Positions 43,768-51,886 of a DNA stretch of 64,000 nucleotides are shown here, in pieces (within the stretch, counting starts at the first letter, position 1; the number at the start of each line of letters is the position of its first letter). The DNA comes from JANQMX01 sp965247175 (GTDB taxonomy: Bacteria > Pseudomonadota > Alphaproteobacteria > Kiloniellales > DSM-21159). Location of the stretch: NCBI GenBank assembly GCA_965247175.1, contig OZ252006.1:1798001-1862000 (forward strand). Reading direction: 5' to 3'. The notes under the pieces are model-generated. The model saw nothing but the letters and a program-made list of their open reading frames with translations, was not told where the DNA came from and did no database searches. Position numbers and translations under genes: made by a program.

Positions 43768-44109
43768 CTACGAGTCCGCTTGGCCATCGAACTCGCCGGA
43801 GGGGCGGTGTCCGGCTGGATCAAACTCGCCCAGCCACCAGCGCAGGCGCCACTCGACAATCGTGACGTCGCGACGAATCCCCGCCTTGGCATAGGGATCC
43901 TCGGCCTCGAAACGCACGGCCTCCTCGCGGCTGTCTGTATCGAGAAGCGAGGCCCCTCCGACAATCGTGACGCCGTCGTCGGCCAAGAGGGCGCCCGAGG
44001 CCAGGAGCTTCTTCCCCTGCGCAGCGAGATGCTGACGATGGCCGGCGCGCACCCGCTCCCGCTCCGCCTCCATACCCTCGTGATCGTAGGCGACAATCAG
44101 ATAAGCCAT
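43768..44109 (-). CDS. YciI-like protein
   Basis: 113-residue protein of the YCII ferredoxin-like fold: AYLIVAYDHEGMEAERERVR, HRQHLAAQGKKLLASGALL, GGASLLDTDSREEAVRFEAEDPYAKAGI. The conserved His and Asp positions of the YCII putative active site are present (H34-like in HRQHL and D in AEDPY). It lies upstream of higBA on the same strand and just before the junction with the truncated dioxygenase copy. Function of the family is largely unknown. Confidence 0.85.
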   Translation of the reverse strand: MAYLIVAYDHEGMEAERERVRAGHRQHLAAQGKKLLASGALLADDGVTIVGGASLLDTDSREEAVRFEAEDPYAKAGIRRDVTIVEWRLRWWLGEFDPAGHRPSGEFDGQADS

Positions 44110-44152
44110 GACCGGTCTCCAGCAAACAACGCTCTGCACTCTTGTTCAGTAA

Positions 44153-44530
44153 GCCAAGCGCGGCGACCCGGAGGCGGACAAGGAGCGCTTTGCCCCCTCC
44201 GTCCTCACCCACCCGACGACCGGCAACCGCTCGCTCTACGTTAACCCGACCTACACCATGCGCCTGGACGGCATGAATGAGGAGGACAACCGGCCCATCC
44301 TCAATCTGCTGTTCAAGCAATCGACCCTGCCGGAGTTCTGCTGCCGCCTGCGCTGGACCGCCGGGGCCGTGGCCATCTGGGACAACTATTCCACACAGCA
44401 CTACGCCATCAACGACTACCACGGCTTCCGCCGCGAGATGCGCCGCACGACCTTCCGAAGCCGCACGATCTCAGTGTGGCGGGGAAACAAGGCTGGTCGA
44501 ATTGACTCCGTTGGTCGGTCGGCAGCTTAG
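44153..44530 (+). pseudogene. Truncated second copy of the TauD-family dioxygenase gene (3' third)
   Basis: From about 44154 the sequence resumes the dioxygenase gene at the codon corresponding to Lys174 of the intact copy and continues in frame to the end. It keeps H255 and the arginine motif but lacks the H97/D99 ligands. The codon immediately before the junction is TAA (44150-44152), and the first in-frame ATG is at 44258. About 8 residues differ over 110, and many silent changes are present, so the duplication is not recent. No active enzyme can be made. Confidence 0.85.
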
Positions 44531-44594
44531 CGCCTCTCGTACCAACCCAGACAAGATGTAGACAGCTATCGTCGGACTTCCTTGAACCGCCCCA

Positions 44595-45398
44595 TCATCT
44601 AGCGAGAACTCTCCACCAGGAATCTCTCTGCTTGAGTTCCTCGCGCCGCCGTCGCTCTTGAGCGCGAGCTCCATCGGGTCGAAGCTCGCAGTCCAAGTTG
44701 TCCAACGCAGCTTTAGACATGTTGAAGGTGGCGTTCAGGTTGAAGTAACCTAGCTCGTCTTCGAAGGTTTTGTATCTGAAGCCTGCATGGATCGCAGCTG
44801 CGATCAGCGCGCCATTCGATACGTATTGCGGACCGAGTTTCTCGCCCTCCGGATAGGAACACGGATACTTCTCAGCAAGATGCTTGAGCCGGTAACTGTG
44901 CGTACCTCGACGGATGGTCTTGGTTGCGGGCACTATCTGCAAGAACGCGAGTGATAGGAGAAACTCTTCAGCCGCGCTGTCCCAGTGAAGCTCCTCTTGG
45001 CCCTCGTGGAATCGCGCGTTGTATTCCTGATTGGTTTCCCGTCGGCCATTTGGTGTTTGGGGCGGATAACCAACACCAATGCCGTGCATTGTGAGACGGG
45101 GTTCTCGCTCCAGCACGGCGAGAATCGCAACCCGGGCGAGAGCGCGGTAAAGAGTTTGAGGCACCACCTTGAAGCCGTGATCAGCAAGATAGGCGCTAAA
45201 CACCGCTCCTTGCGCTGTTGCTGAGGGAGCCCTGCCGGACCGAGCAGCAGTCAGCAGCGAGGCATAAGTCCGATAGCCCAATCCACGGGCAACGGCTTCG
45301 CATCGATGAGAAGACTTGACGGCCGGTAGAGTCCGGGCGAGTTCGGCCTTTATCGCCTTCAGGTTGTGTGATGTGACAGATATCGTGAGCTTAAACAC
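44595..45398 (-). CDS. Uncharacterised protein of the accessory island
   Basis: 267 residues, no family recognised. A GTG at 45398 is preceded by AGGAGG with long spacing (11 bases). The N-terminus has a helix KAIKAELARTLP followed by EAVARGLGYRTYASLLTAAR, a short motif I associate with proteins of plasmids and mobile islands. The middle has LARVAILAVLEREPRLTMHG, and the tail is very basic and charged (ARAQERRRREELKQRDSWW). Lower GC than flanking core genes. It lies 297 bases downstream of the OLD-type nuclease on the same strand and may be a partner. Confidence 0.6.
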   Translation of the reverse strand: MFKLTISVTSHNLKAIKAELARTLPAVKSSHRCEAVARGLGYRTYASLLTAARSGRAPSATAQGAVFSAYLADHGFKVVPQTLYRALARVAILAVLEREPRLTMHGIGVGYPPQTPNGRRETNQEYNARFHEGQEELHWDSAAEEFLLSLAFLQIVPATKTIRRGTHSYRLKHLAEKYPCSYPEGEKLGPQYVSNGALIAAAIHAGFRYKTFEDELGYFNLNATFNMSKAALDNLDCELRPDGARAQERRRREELKQRDSWWRVLAR

Positions 45399-45695
45399 GG
45401 GATCAGCATCCTCCTAGCTGGGGCAATACTGTTCGCCGATTACGCAGCAGCCCACCAGGAAGTGATGCGGTCTGTGTCTAAAAAAGAAAGTGGTTTATTT
45501 TTGGGGACGTTTGACCCGACGACAGGTCGAAGGTGCCTAACCTTCTACAAAGCATAGATGCTAGCACTTACTCCGTCAATACTGAACGGCTATCATATCC
45601 ACACCAACCAAATCTTTGTCCACAAAGATACGACATTTCCAGTGCACAATAAAGACGAGCATTGGATCTGTTCGAACGTGGCGTGCGAGTGCAGG
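45399..45695. other. AT-rich intergenic stretch downstream of the OLD-type gene
   Basis: No convincing gene. It includes a 7-bp hairpin ATCTTTG/CAAAGAT with a TCCA loop (45612-45618/45623-45629) and an A/T run near 45480-45505. An apparent plus-strand frame across the right side is antisense to the nuclease gene and is rejected. Confidence 0.4.
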
Positions 45696-47483
45696 TCAAT
45701 GGTTCTCGCCTTCGAGTTCAATGATCCCCTCAATCAACTGGAAAACCGCATCAAAGGCATCGAACGCATCATCGGGCAGCGTTGGAACAATTTGCTCAGC
45801 GAAATGAGACTTACCTTGTCCGACATCCTTAAGGTGCGTGACGTCATCAAGATCGCGTCTGATGAGTTTCGGACCCACCTTTATAGAAGCCTTCTTTCTT
45901 ACGAGACTGAGACCCGTCCCATCTATTTCTACCGCAAGATGTTCGTCTCGAAACAAATACTCAATCGGAAGATTTTCGTGCTCCGCACAGTCCTTTCTGA
46001 ATTCTGGAGCGGGCAAAAGAAATGCATACGCCTTTCCATGGACAGCCCTTTTAAACTTATGCTCACCAATAGAGTCTTCTCTGAAACTTCTGTTCAACTT
46101 ATATTCCTTGATACCAGCTCCATCATAGTCAAATACTCCAATAACAGCATGAGGGTGATCACTGGCCACACCTTTCAAGCAAACTGCCAGGCTTTGAGCT
46201 CCACCGTTACCCGCACCAGCCGCTTCGACACCTGTCTCGCAACTCCGGATCCGAAATGGAATTGGCCCACCTTTTCGTTTCTCCCAAGCGGCAGCAAGTA
46301 TTAGTGTGTCTGTTCCTCCTTCCGTAAGTACTACGGGCATAGCGACCTGCTCTAGTTCTACTTTGAGCTGGCTCGCATTCGCTTCGGCTGCTTTGGCACG
46401 CGCCTCTATAGCCGCGACATTCTGAATAGCATTTGCAACAGCCGGCAGATAGAAGCCCTCACCAATAGCTTCTTCTACGTCAAATTGCTCCAAGTCCCGA
46501 CCCTGTAGCGGAACCGACAGGCCTTCTTTGTCCTTGCTAACATAGTACCTTGAAAGCCCGTCACTATCTAAAAGATAGAAAGATGGGCTGTGTGTTGTCA
46601 TGAAGATCTGAACTTTTTCACTCTTTGCGATGGTGAGAAGACGATCCGCTTCAGATTGTGCTGCAACAAAATCAAGTGAGTTTTCGGGTTCTTCAAAACC
46701 CCAGATATGGAAGTCGAATTCGTCGTGTCTCGATATGTAGCTTAGGAGTTCGGGGATGTGACGCGCTTTGATTCCATCTCCTCTTTGGCGAGTGAGTGAC
46801 TTAGGCGTCGAGCTATTTGTTGTAAGGGTCTCGAAGTCGAGCGTCCGAAACAACTGACTCATTTGCGTTGGCGCACCGATTTTAGTTTCTTCCGAAACAT
46901 CGGAAGGTAATGTTCTGAACATTTCACCTGTAAGTTCCTGGATCTCATTTGAAAAACTGGCCATCGTACGCTCAAAATTTTCGGCATTTGCCAATGTTCC
47001 GTATATATTTGATAACAGCATTTCAAATATGCTTAGATCTTTAATTGCTGGAATATAGATAAATCTTATCTTATTTAGCAATCTTGTTACTATATGTCTT
47101 TTTGATTTATTAATATTGATAGATATTTCTTCGTGATAGTCATCTCCACGGGTAATTGTCCATTGACGTTTTACATAAAACCGTTTTCCTAATGAGCGAT
47201 GGAAAGAAGCTGGCGTATTGAAAGTGACTTTAACATAGAGGAATTTTCGAATATCTTCTGTTCCTTCAGATTCTCTATGGCGTTTATCACAGAAATCTGT
47301 AGCGAAATCGTATGCTTGCGCATGATCGGGTTGACCCGAAAAAAACAAGCTAAGAGCCCGTACTACATTCGACTTCCCCGAGTCGTTTTTCCCAAAAATG
47401 ACGTTCAGGTCGTTGAGATGCCGGAGCTTGAATTTGTAGAAGCTCCGAAAATAGGCAATCTCAATTTCGTCAATAAGCTGCAT
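45696..47483 (-). CDS. OLD-family ATPase with C-terminal TOPRIM nuclease domain
   Basis: 595 residues from the ATG at 47483 (GGTGGAGAGA upstream; 47504 is an alternative). Walker A is FGKNDSGKSN (residues 30-39), Walker B WGFEEPENSLD (261-271), and a TTHSP switch histidine follows (296-300). The C-terminal TOPRIM shows VVLTEGGTDTLIL (384-396) and VIGVFDYDGAG (447-457), giving the acidic metal site. This is the layout of OLD-type overcoming-lysogenisation nucleases, many of which act in phage defence. Base composition is clearly lower in GC than the genome average here, with many A/T third positions, supporting horizontal origin. No UvrD-type (Gabija) partner is adjacent. Confidence 0.85.
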   Translation of the reverse strand: MQLIDEIEIAYFRSFYKFKLRHLNDLNVIFGKNDSGKSNVVRALSLFFSGQPDHAQAYDFATDFCDKRHRESEGTEDIRKFLYVKVTFNTPASFHRSLGKRFYVKRQWTITRGDDYHEEISININKSKRHIVTRLLNKIRFIYIPAIKDLSIFEMLLSNIYGTLANAENFERTMASFSNEIQELTGEMFRTLPSDVSEETKIGAPTQMSQLFRTLDFETLTTNSSTPKSLTRQRGDGIKARHIPELLSYISRHDEFDFHIWGFEEPENSLDFVAAQSEADRLLTIAKSEKVQIFMTTHSPSFYLLDSDGLSRYYVSKDKEGLSVPLQGRDLEQFDVEEAIGEGFYLPAVANAIQNVAAIEARAKAAEANASQLKVELEQVAMPVVLTEGGTDTLILAAAWEKRKGGPIPFRIRSCETGVEAAGAGNGGAQSLAVCLKGVASDHPHAVIGVFDYDGAGIKEYKLNRSFREDSIGEHKFKRAVHGKAYAFLLPAPEFRKDCAEHENLPIEYLFRDEHLAVEIDGTGLSLVRKKASIKVGPKLIRRDLDDVTHLKDVGQGKSHFAEQIVPTLPDDAFDAFDAVFQLIEGIIELEGENH

Positions 47484-47915
47484 TCTCTCCACCTTCTCCA
47501 CCATCAGCTAGACCGCTAATGGCTGGCTTCTAGCTTTTCGAAATACTAGCTAGGCGGCAGGCAAGCATGCAACTAGTGAATGCAGCTAATATTTTGTGCT
47601 CTGTGCTATTCTTTTGTACGCCTGTTGGTAATGCTTTGGAGTAACGGAGTTGATTTTGCATCGTTCAGTGTGTCCAGAGGGAAACTCTTGAAGATGGTCG
47701 AACTGGCAAAGGCCCTTCCCCCTGTTAGGTTCCTGACTGGAACAGCCATCAGCTTATAGCTTTCACCGCCCTGACAATCGATCACCCGCCCCATGTCGAA
47801 CCGGAGCGCGCTTAAGTCGGATCGTGGCCATACGGGTGCCCGAAAAGCCGCGTAGCGTCGGGGGAATTGAACAAACGCCCCGCTCCGCATGTGAGCGCAT
47901 CAGGAGACACACCCC
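47484..47915. other. Gap between the island and the FAD oxidoreductase gene
   Basis: About 430 bases without a supported gene. The left half is AT-rich and continues the island composition. The right half returns to high GC and should hold the promoter of the oxidoreductase. A 94-codon minus-strand frame (47606-47890) lacks a ribosome site and family resemblance. The composition switch near 47.7 kb marks the likely island edge. Confidence 0.4.
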
Positions 47916-49259
47916 ATGGCGCTTCCCAGCCACAGCAAGTACCTCGTGATCGGCGCCGGCATTCACGGCCTCTCCACCGCCTGGCACCTGGCGGCCGAGC
48001 TCGAGGCCAAGGGCCTCGGCGGCGGCAAGGACGTGCTAGTGCTCGACAAGACGGCCATCGCCGCCGGCGCCTCTGGCATCGCCTGTGGTGTGGTGCGCAA
48101 CAACTACTACCAGCCGGCCATGCGCGAGCTGATGGCGCATTCGGTCTCCGTCTGGGAAAGCGACCCCAAGTCCTTCTCTTACCACCCGGTCGGCTACATG
48201 CAGATCAGCCCGGAGGCCATGCACGCCGACGTCGCCTCGATCTATGAGCAGCAGAAGGCGATCGGCTACGAGTCGGTCTTCATCGAGGGCGAGCAGGACT
48301 CCATGGACTACATGAAGGGCCTCTTCAGCGACTGGCAGGCCAAGGGTATCACCTCCGTCCTGCATGAGAAGAAGGGCGGCTACGCCAACAACACCGCCGC
48401 CATCTACGGCCTGGCCAAGAAGGCCGAGGACCTGGGCGTGCGCATCATGACCGGGGTCGAGGTCACCGGCTTCGAATACGGCCACAACTCGGATGCCGTC
48501 ACCGCCGTGGTAACCGACAAGGGCAAGGTCGAGTGCGAGCAGGTGGTGGTCGGCGTCGGCCCCTGGGCGCGGCAGCTCTGGGATATGCTGGAATTGCCCA
48601 AGACCGTCGACATCAAGGGCAAGGACGGCACGGTCCATAAGGACATCCCCATGTGGCGCTACTGGTGCCTGGAAGAGGGCGTGCTGGGCGTCGACCCGGA
48701 CTTCCAGAAGACCAACGACGGCAAGATGCCGCCGGTCATCCACGTGGACACGGACGTGCCCTTGCACTCCGACGTGGACGGTTCGCTGATCACCGAGGAG
48801 ATGTGGGGCATCTATTACAAGCCGGACTTCCATTTCAACGGCGTCCAGGGCGGGGCCATGCCCTATAAGGTCGAGACCCCGACCGATAAGGTCGCCGTCG
48901 ACCCCTACGGCGTTGACAGCCCGGACTTCATCGTCGGCGACGACTTCGCCCACATGTGGTGCTCGGCGCTGGCCTTCTGCCAGAAGCGCTTCGAGGGGCA
49001 GATCGGCAAGTTCAAGAAGGAGCCTTCGGGCGGTCTGGGCTGCTTCACGCCGGACTCCTTTCCGGTCTTCGACACCTTCCGGCAGAACGTGCGCTTCATC
49101 GCGGACTCCAACCACGGCTACAAGATGATCGGCGTCGGCCAGCTGGTTGCCGGAGAAGTGCTGAACGGCGAGAGCGAGCTCCTGAAGCCCTTCCGCCTTT
49201 CCCGCTACGCCGAGGGCAAGCTGCACCCGACCAGCAACTCGCCGTTCCCCTGGAGCTAG
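47916..49259 (+). CDS. FAD-dependent oxidoreductase (DAO / sarcosine-oxidase-like)
   Basis: 447-residue flavoenzyme. The N-terminal YLVIGAGIHGLSTAWHLA is the GxGxxG dinucleotide motif, followed by VLDKTAIAAGASGIACGVVR typical of the DAO family. VVVGVGPWARQLWDML and a C-terminal FIADSNHGYKMIGVGQLVAGE complete the FAD site. Family members oxidise sarcosine, dimethylglycine, glycine or other amines; the exact amine is not evident. A demethylation role would fit the MttB-like gene at 2 kb, but they are far apart. Confidence 0.87.
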   Translation: MALPSHSKYLVIGAGIHGLSTAWHLAAELEAKGLGGGKDVLVLDKTAIAAGASGIACGVVRNNYYQPAMRELMAHSVSVWESDPKSFSYHPVGYMQISPEAMHADVASIYEQQKAIGYESVFIEGEQDSMDYMKGLFSDWQAKGITSVLHEKKGGYANNTAAIYGLAKKAEDLGVRIMTGVEVTGFEYGHNSDAVTAVVTDKGKVECEQVVVGVGPWARQLWDMLELPKTVDIKGKDGTVHKDIPMWRYWCLEEGVLGVDPDFQKTNDGKMPPVIHVDTDVPLHSDVDGSLITEEMWGIYYKPDFHFNGVQGGAMPYKVETPTDKVAVDPYGVDSPDFIVGDDFAHMWCSALAFCQKRFEGQIGKFKKEPSGGLGCFTPDSFPVFDTFRQNVRFIADSNHGYKMIGVGQLVAGEVLNGESELLKPFRLSRYAEGKLHPTSNSPFPWS

Positions 49260-49318
49260 GGGAGGTTATCTAGGGCGCGAGAGTCTTACTAGGGCGCCTT
49301 CGGCGCTGTTCGGCACCG

Positions 49319-49386
49319 GCCCACACCCCCGCCCGACCAACCCATTAGGGTACCATGACATGGGTTGGTCGGGCGGGGGTGTGGGC
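49319..49386. repeat. Perfect 27-bp inverted repeat between convergent genes
   Basis: The arms at 49319-49345 and 49360-49386 are exact reverse complements over 27 bases and are GC-rich (start GCCCACACCCCCGCCCG). They enclose a 14-base loop TAGGGTACCATGAC. The repeat lies between the oxidoreductase stop and the convergent LysR stop. It would form a very stable cruciform or RNA hairpin on either strand and may serve as a bidirectional terminator, though it lacks T-tracts. Confidence 0.9.
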
Positions 49387-49482
49387 TGGACCCGCATGGC
49401 GCGCCTCCGAAACGGACAACGAGCCCCCGTGGGGCCGGCGCGCCAAATCAGAAACGGCGCACCCTAGCTAGATTCCCTCCCC

Positions 49483-50370
49483 CTACTCCACCTCCGCGAA
49501 GAGAAATTCCCGAAAGGCCGCGACCTTGGGGTCTTTCTCCATGCCCGGCAGGTAGACCAGGTGATAGCCGGCCTCCTGCGGCAGGCTGACGTCGAAGGGC
49601 TGGACCAGGCGGCCGGATTTCAGCTCCTCCTCCACCATGTTGACCGGCGCGATGGCGACCCCTGCCCCGTCCATGGCCAGACGCGACAGGGTCGAGAGGT
49701 CGTCGACCACCGGGCCGCGGCGCGGGTCGATGTCGGTGACGCCGGCGATGCGCAGCCACTCGACCCAGTCCTCGTGGTCGTCCTCGTGCAAGAGGGTGTA
49801 GTGCTTGAGGTCGGCGGGTGTGCGCAGCGGATGCGCGCCCTCCAGCAGCGCAGGGCTGCAGATCGGCACCATATCCTTGGCCACCAGTTTCTCCGCGACC
49901 AGGCCCGGCCAGTCGCCGTCGCCGAAGCGCACCGCGACATCGACCTCGTCGCGGGTCAGATCGACCAGCTCCATGGTGTGCTGGATGACCAGCTCGACCT
50001 CCGGGTGCTGGCACCAGAAGCGGCCGAGGCGGCCGGCCAGCCACTTGGCGCCGAAGGCGGGCGTGACCGAGACGATCAAGGGGCGGTTGCCCAAGGCCGG
50101 CCGCACATCCTCCACCGCTTGCGTCATGCGGTCAAAGGCCTCCGTCAGGCCGGGCAGCAGGAGACGCCCCTCCCGGGTCAGCTCGACCTTGCCGGGGCTG
50201 CGGTGGAAGAGCTTGAGGCCGAGCTGCTCTTCCAGGCCCTTGATCTGATGACTCACCGCCGTCTGGGTGACGCTGAGCTCTTCCGCTGCCTTGGTGAAGC
50301 TGAGGTGCCGACCGGTTGCCTCGAAGGCTCGGAGCCCGTTCAAGGGCGGCAGTCTACGGGCGCGGGCCAT
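49483..50370 (-). CDS. LysR family regulator, GcvA-like
   Basis: 295-residue LysR protein. The winged helix is RHLSFTKAAEELSVTQTAVS (about residues 21-40), preceded by the LPPLNGLRAFEA opening common to GcvA-type regulators. The effector domain has DVAVRFGDGDWPGL, also typical of that subgroup. It is divergent from a small 89-residue gene and convergent with the oxidoreductase. Target unknown. Confidence 0.92.
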   Translation of the reverse strand: MARARRLPPLNGLRAFEATGRHLSFTKAAEELSVTQTAVSHQIKGLEEQLGLKLFHRSPGKVELTREGRLLLPGLTEAFDRMTQAVEDVRPALGNRPLIVSVTPAFGAKWLAGRLGRFWCQHPEVELVIQHTMELVDLTRDEVDVAVRFGDGDWPGLVAEKLVAKDMVPICSPALLEGAHPLRTPADLKHYTLLHEDDHEDWVEWLRIAGVTDIDPRRGPVVDDLSTLSRLAMDGAGVAIAPVNMVEEELKSGRLVQPFDVSLPQEAGYHLVYLPGMEKDPKVAAFREFLFAEVE

Positions 50371-50503
50371 GATGAGATTTCTTCATTGTCAGCCTGAAAA
50401 AGCTTCGCTTGCCGCCAGCATTCTTAAAGCTTAGCTATCTGTCATAGATGAGTTTTTCAAGTCCGTGCCAGTCGGGCGGCACGGCAAGATGATGAGGAAA
50501 GCC

Positions 50504-50773
50504 ATGGATCTGGTGCAACTTTCAATCCTGCGCGCCGGCGGCGTCTACTTCGATGAGCGGGCCACCGGAGAGTGGGAGCGCCTGCAGACCACAGCGGCGC
50601 CGCGCCTCTCGAAAGCCAAGACGAAGCCGCAGCGACCGAACCGGATTCTTCGGGGACTGGCTGCGCTGGTTATCGGTCTCAGCGACGGCCTTGCCGGGCT
50701 GGGCCGCCGCCTTCAGGAGCGAGCCGCGCGGAGTGCCGAAAACGCGGCAATAAATGGCTGCAAAGCGACCTGA
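50504..50773 (+). CDS. Small basic protein divergent from the LysR gene
   Basis: 89 residues from the ATG at 50504, preceded by GATGAGGAAAG. It opens MDLVQLSILRAGGVYFDE; the second half is basic and helical (LRGLAALVIGLSDGLAGLGRR) with one hydrophobic segment, ending in a single Cys. No family recognised. It resembles small membrane-associated proteins and could be controlled by the adjacent LysR regulator. Confidence 0.5.
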   Translation: MDLVQLSILRAGGVYFDERATGEWERLQTTAAPRLSKAKTKPQRPNRILRGLAALVIGLSDGLAGLGRRLQERAARSAENAAINGCKAT

Positions 50774-50783
50774 ATGTGGCGTG

Positions 50784-50840
50784 TTAACGCCATGATAAAC
50801 ATGCGCTTTCACCCATTTTCAACCTATGCGTAAAGCGCAT
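50784..50840. promoter_or_regulatory. CtrA-like box and 9-bp inverted repeat upstream of the 53-codon gene
   Basis: TTAA-N7-ATAA at 50784-50798 is one mismatch from the alphaproteobacterial CtrA site TTAA-N7-TTAA. Just after it, ATGCGCTTT (50801-50809) and AAAGCGCAT (50832-50840) form a perfect 9-bp inverted repeat with a 22-base spacer. Both are upstream of the small gene at 50951 and may regulate it. Confidence 0.35.
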
Positions 50841-50950
50841 GTCTCAAGCGTGATTCGGACATTTGTCGCGCTGCACAAATTGGCCCAAATGGCGGAACAG
50901 AAACAACGCCGGATCGGCCCCGGAACCCGGCCGAAGAAAGGAGAACTGCC

Positions 50951-51112
50951 ATGAACAACATCCTGACCCTTCTGTCGGCACCCCATGGTGGTCCGGCATG
51001 CCCGATGACCGTGTGGCCCTACGACGCCAGCGCCTACCAGGCCCGTGTCCGCCAGGACAACAGCGGCCTCGGCACCGGCCTCAAGCAGCTGGCCCGCCGC
51101 ATCTTCGGCTAA
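50951..51112 (+). CDS. 53-residue small protein gene
   Basis: A short frame MNNILTLLSAPHGGPACPMT...LKQLARRIFG ending TAA at 51110. Support: AAGGAG 6-7 bases upstream of the ATG, an immediate strong rho-independent terminator downstream, and a long upstream region with palindromes. The C-terminus is basic. No known family. Too short for usual gene finders, so it may be missing from annotations. Confidence 0.55.
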   Translation: MNNILTLLSAPHGGPACPMTVWPYDASAYQARVRQDNSGLGTGLKQLARRIFG

Positions 51113-51138
51113 GGTTCAGCACCTCTCAAGCAATTGCC

Positions 51139-51170
51139 AGCGCGCGGCTTCGGTCGCGCGCTTTGTTTTT
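51139..51170 (+). terminator. Rho-independent terminator of the 53-codon gene
   Basis: AGCGCGCG/CGCGCGCT (51139-51146 and 51155-51162) forms a perfect 8-bp GC stem around GCTTCGGT, followed at once by TTTGTTTTT. A clear intrinsic terminator 27 bases after the small gene's stop, separating it from the convergent amidotransferase. Confidence 0.85.
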
Positions 51171-51178
51171 GTGCGGGC

Positions 51179-51886
51179 CTATCGGGACGGCTCGTCGTTG
51201 AGCCAGTCGTCGAGGAAGCTGCCGAACCAGTCGCCGAGCGGCGCGTGGTGGCGCTCGGCATCGCGGCGCTGCCGCTCCGGAGCGTGGGCGCCCGGGCGAT
51301 CGCTGAAGTCGCCGACCTCCTGGAACCAGCTCTCGAAGATCTCCGGCGTGACCTCCGGGTGGAACTGCAGGCCGTAGGCCCTGCGGCTTAAGCGGAAGGC
51401 CTGGTTGGGAAAGACCGAGCCGGTGGCCAAGCGCTCGCCGCCCGGCGGGACGTCGAAACCCTCGTTATGCCAGTGGTAGACGTGCATGGGGCTCGGCAGG
51501 AAGCTGCAGGGGTCGTTGAGCGGTGTCACCTCCGCATAGCCGATCTCGTGCAGACCTTCGGGATGGCGGCTGACCTCGGCACCGAAGGCCTTGGCCAGCA
51601 TCTGCCCGCCGAGGCAGAGGCCGAGAAAGCGCCCGCCAGCCTCGACCCAGTCGCGCGTCCAGGCGATCTCCTCGGCGATGTACTCCAGCTCGTCCGCATC
51701 GTTGATGCTCTGCGGCCCGCCATAGACCACCGCTGCGGCATAACCCGCCGTCTTGGCCTCCGGCAGGCGCTCGCCGTCAACCGGCCTGATGGTCTCAAGC
51801 TCATAGCCCCGCTGGCGCAGCAGCGCAGAGGCTCGGTCCTTGCGGTCGCTCTTGGTATGGGTAATGCGCAGAATGCGCTTGCTCAT
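51179..51886 (-). CDS. Class I glutamine amidotransferase (GMP synthase-like)
   Basis: 235-residue stand-alone amidotransferase domain. The nucleophile is Cys91 in LGLCLGGQML; the His-x-Glu pair is H176 and E178 in LQFHPEVTPE. This complete triad indicates glutaminase or gamma-glutamyl hydrolase activity. Related proteins release ammonia for a separate synthase or cleave gamma-glutamyl polyamines. The upstream Fe-S protein gene overlaps its start by 4 bases, so the two act in one transcript. Confidence 0.88.
   Translation of the reverse strand: MSKRILRITHTKSDRKDRASALLRQRGYELETIRPVDGERLPEAKTAGYAAAVVYGGPQSINDADELEYIAEEIAWTRDWVEAGGRFLGLCLGGQMLAKAFGAEVSRHPEGLHEIGYAEVTPLNDPCSFLPSPMHVYHWHNEGFDVPPGGERLATGSVFPNQAFRLSRRAYGLQFHPEVTPEIFESWFQEVGDFSDRPGAHAPERQRRDAERHHAPLGDWFGSFLDDWLNDEPSR

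Noticed and set aside
45558..46304. 248-codon plus-strand frame opposite the OLD-type nuclease gene
   Set aside because: It is entirely antisense to a protein with clear ATPase/TOPRIM motifs and lacks a ribosome site and family resemblance.
47606..47890. 94-codon minus-strand frame before the FAD oxidoreductase gene
   Set aside because: No ribosome site, no family and it sits in the promoter region; possible relic but unsupported.
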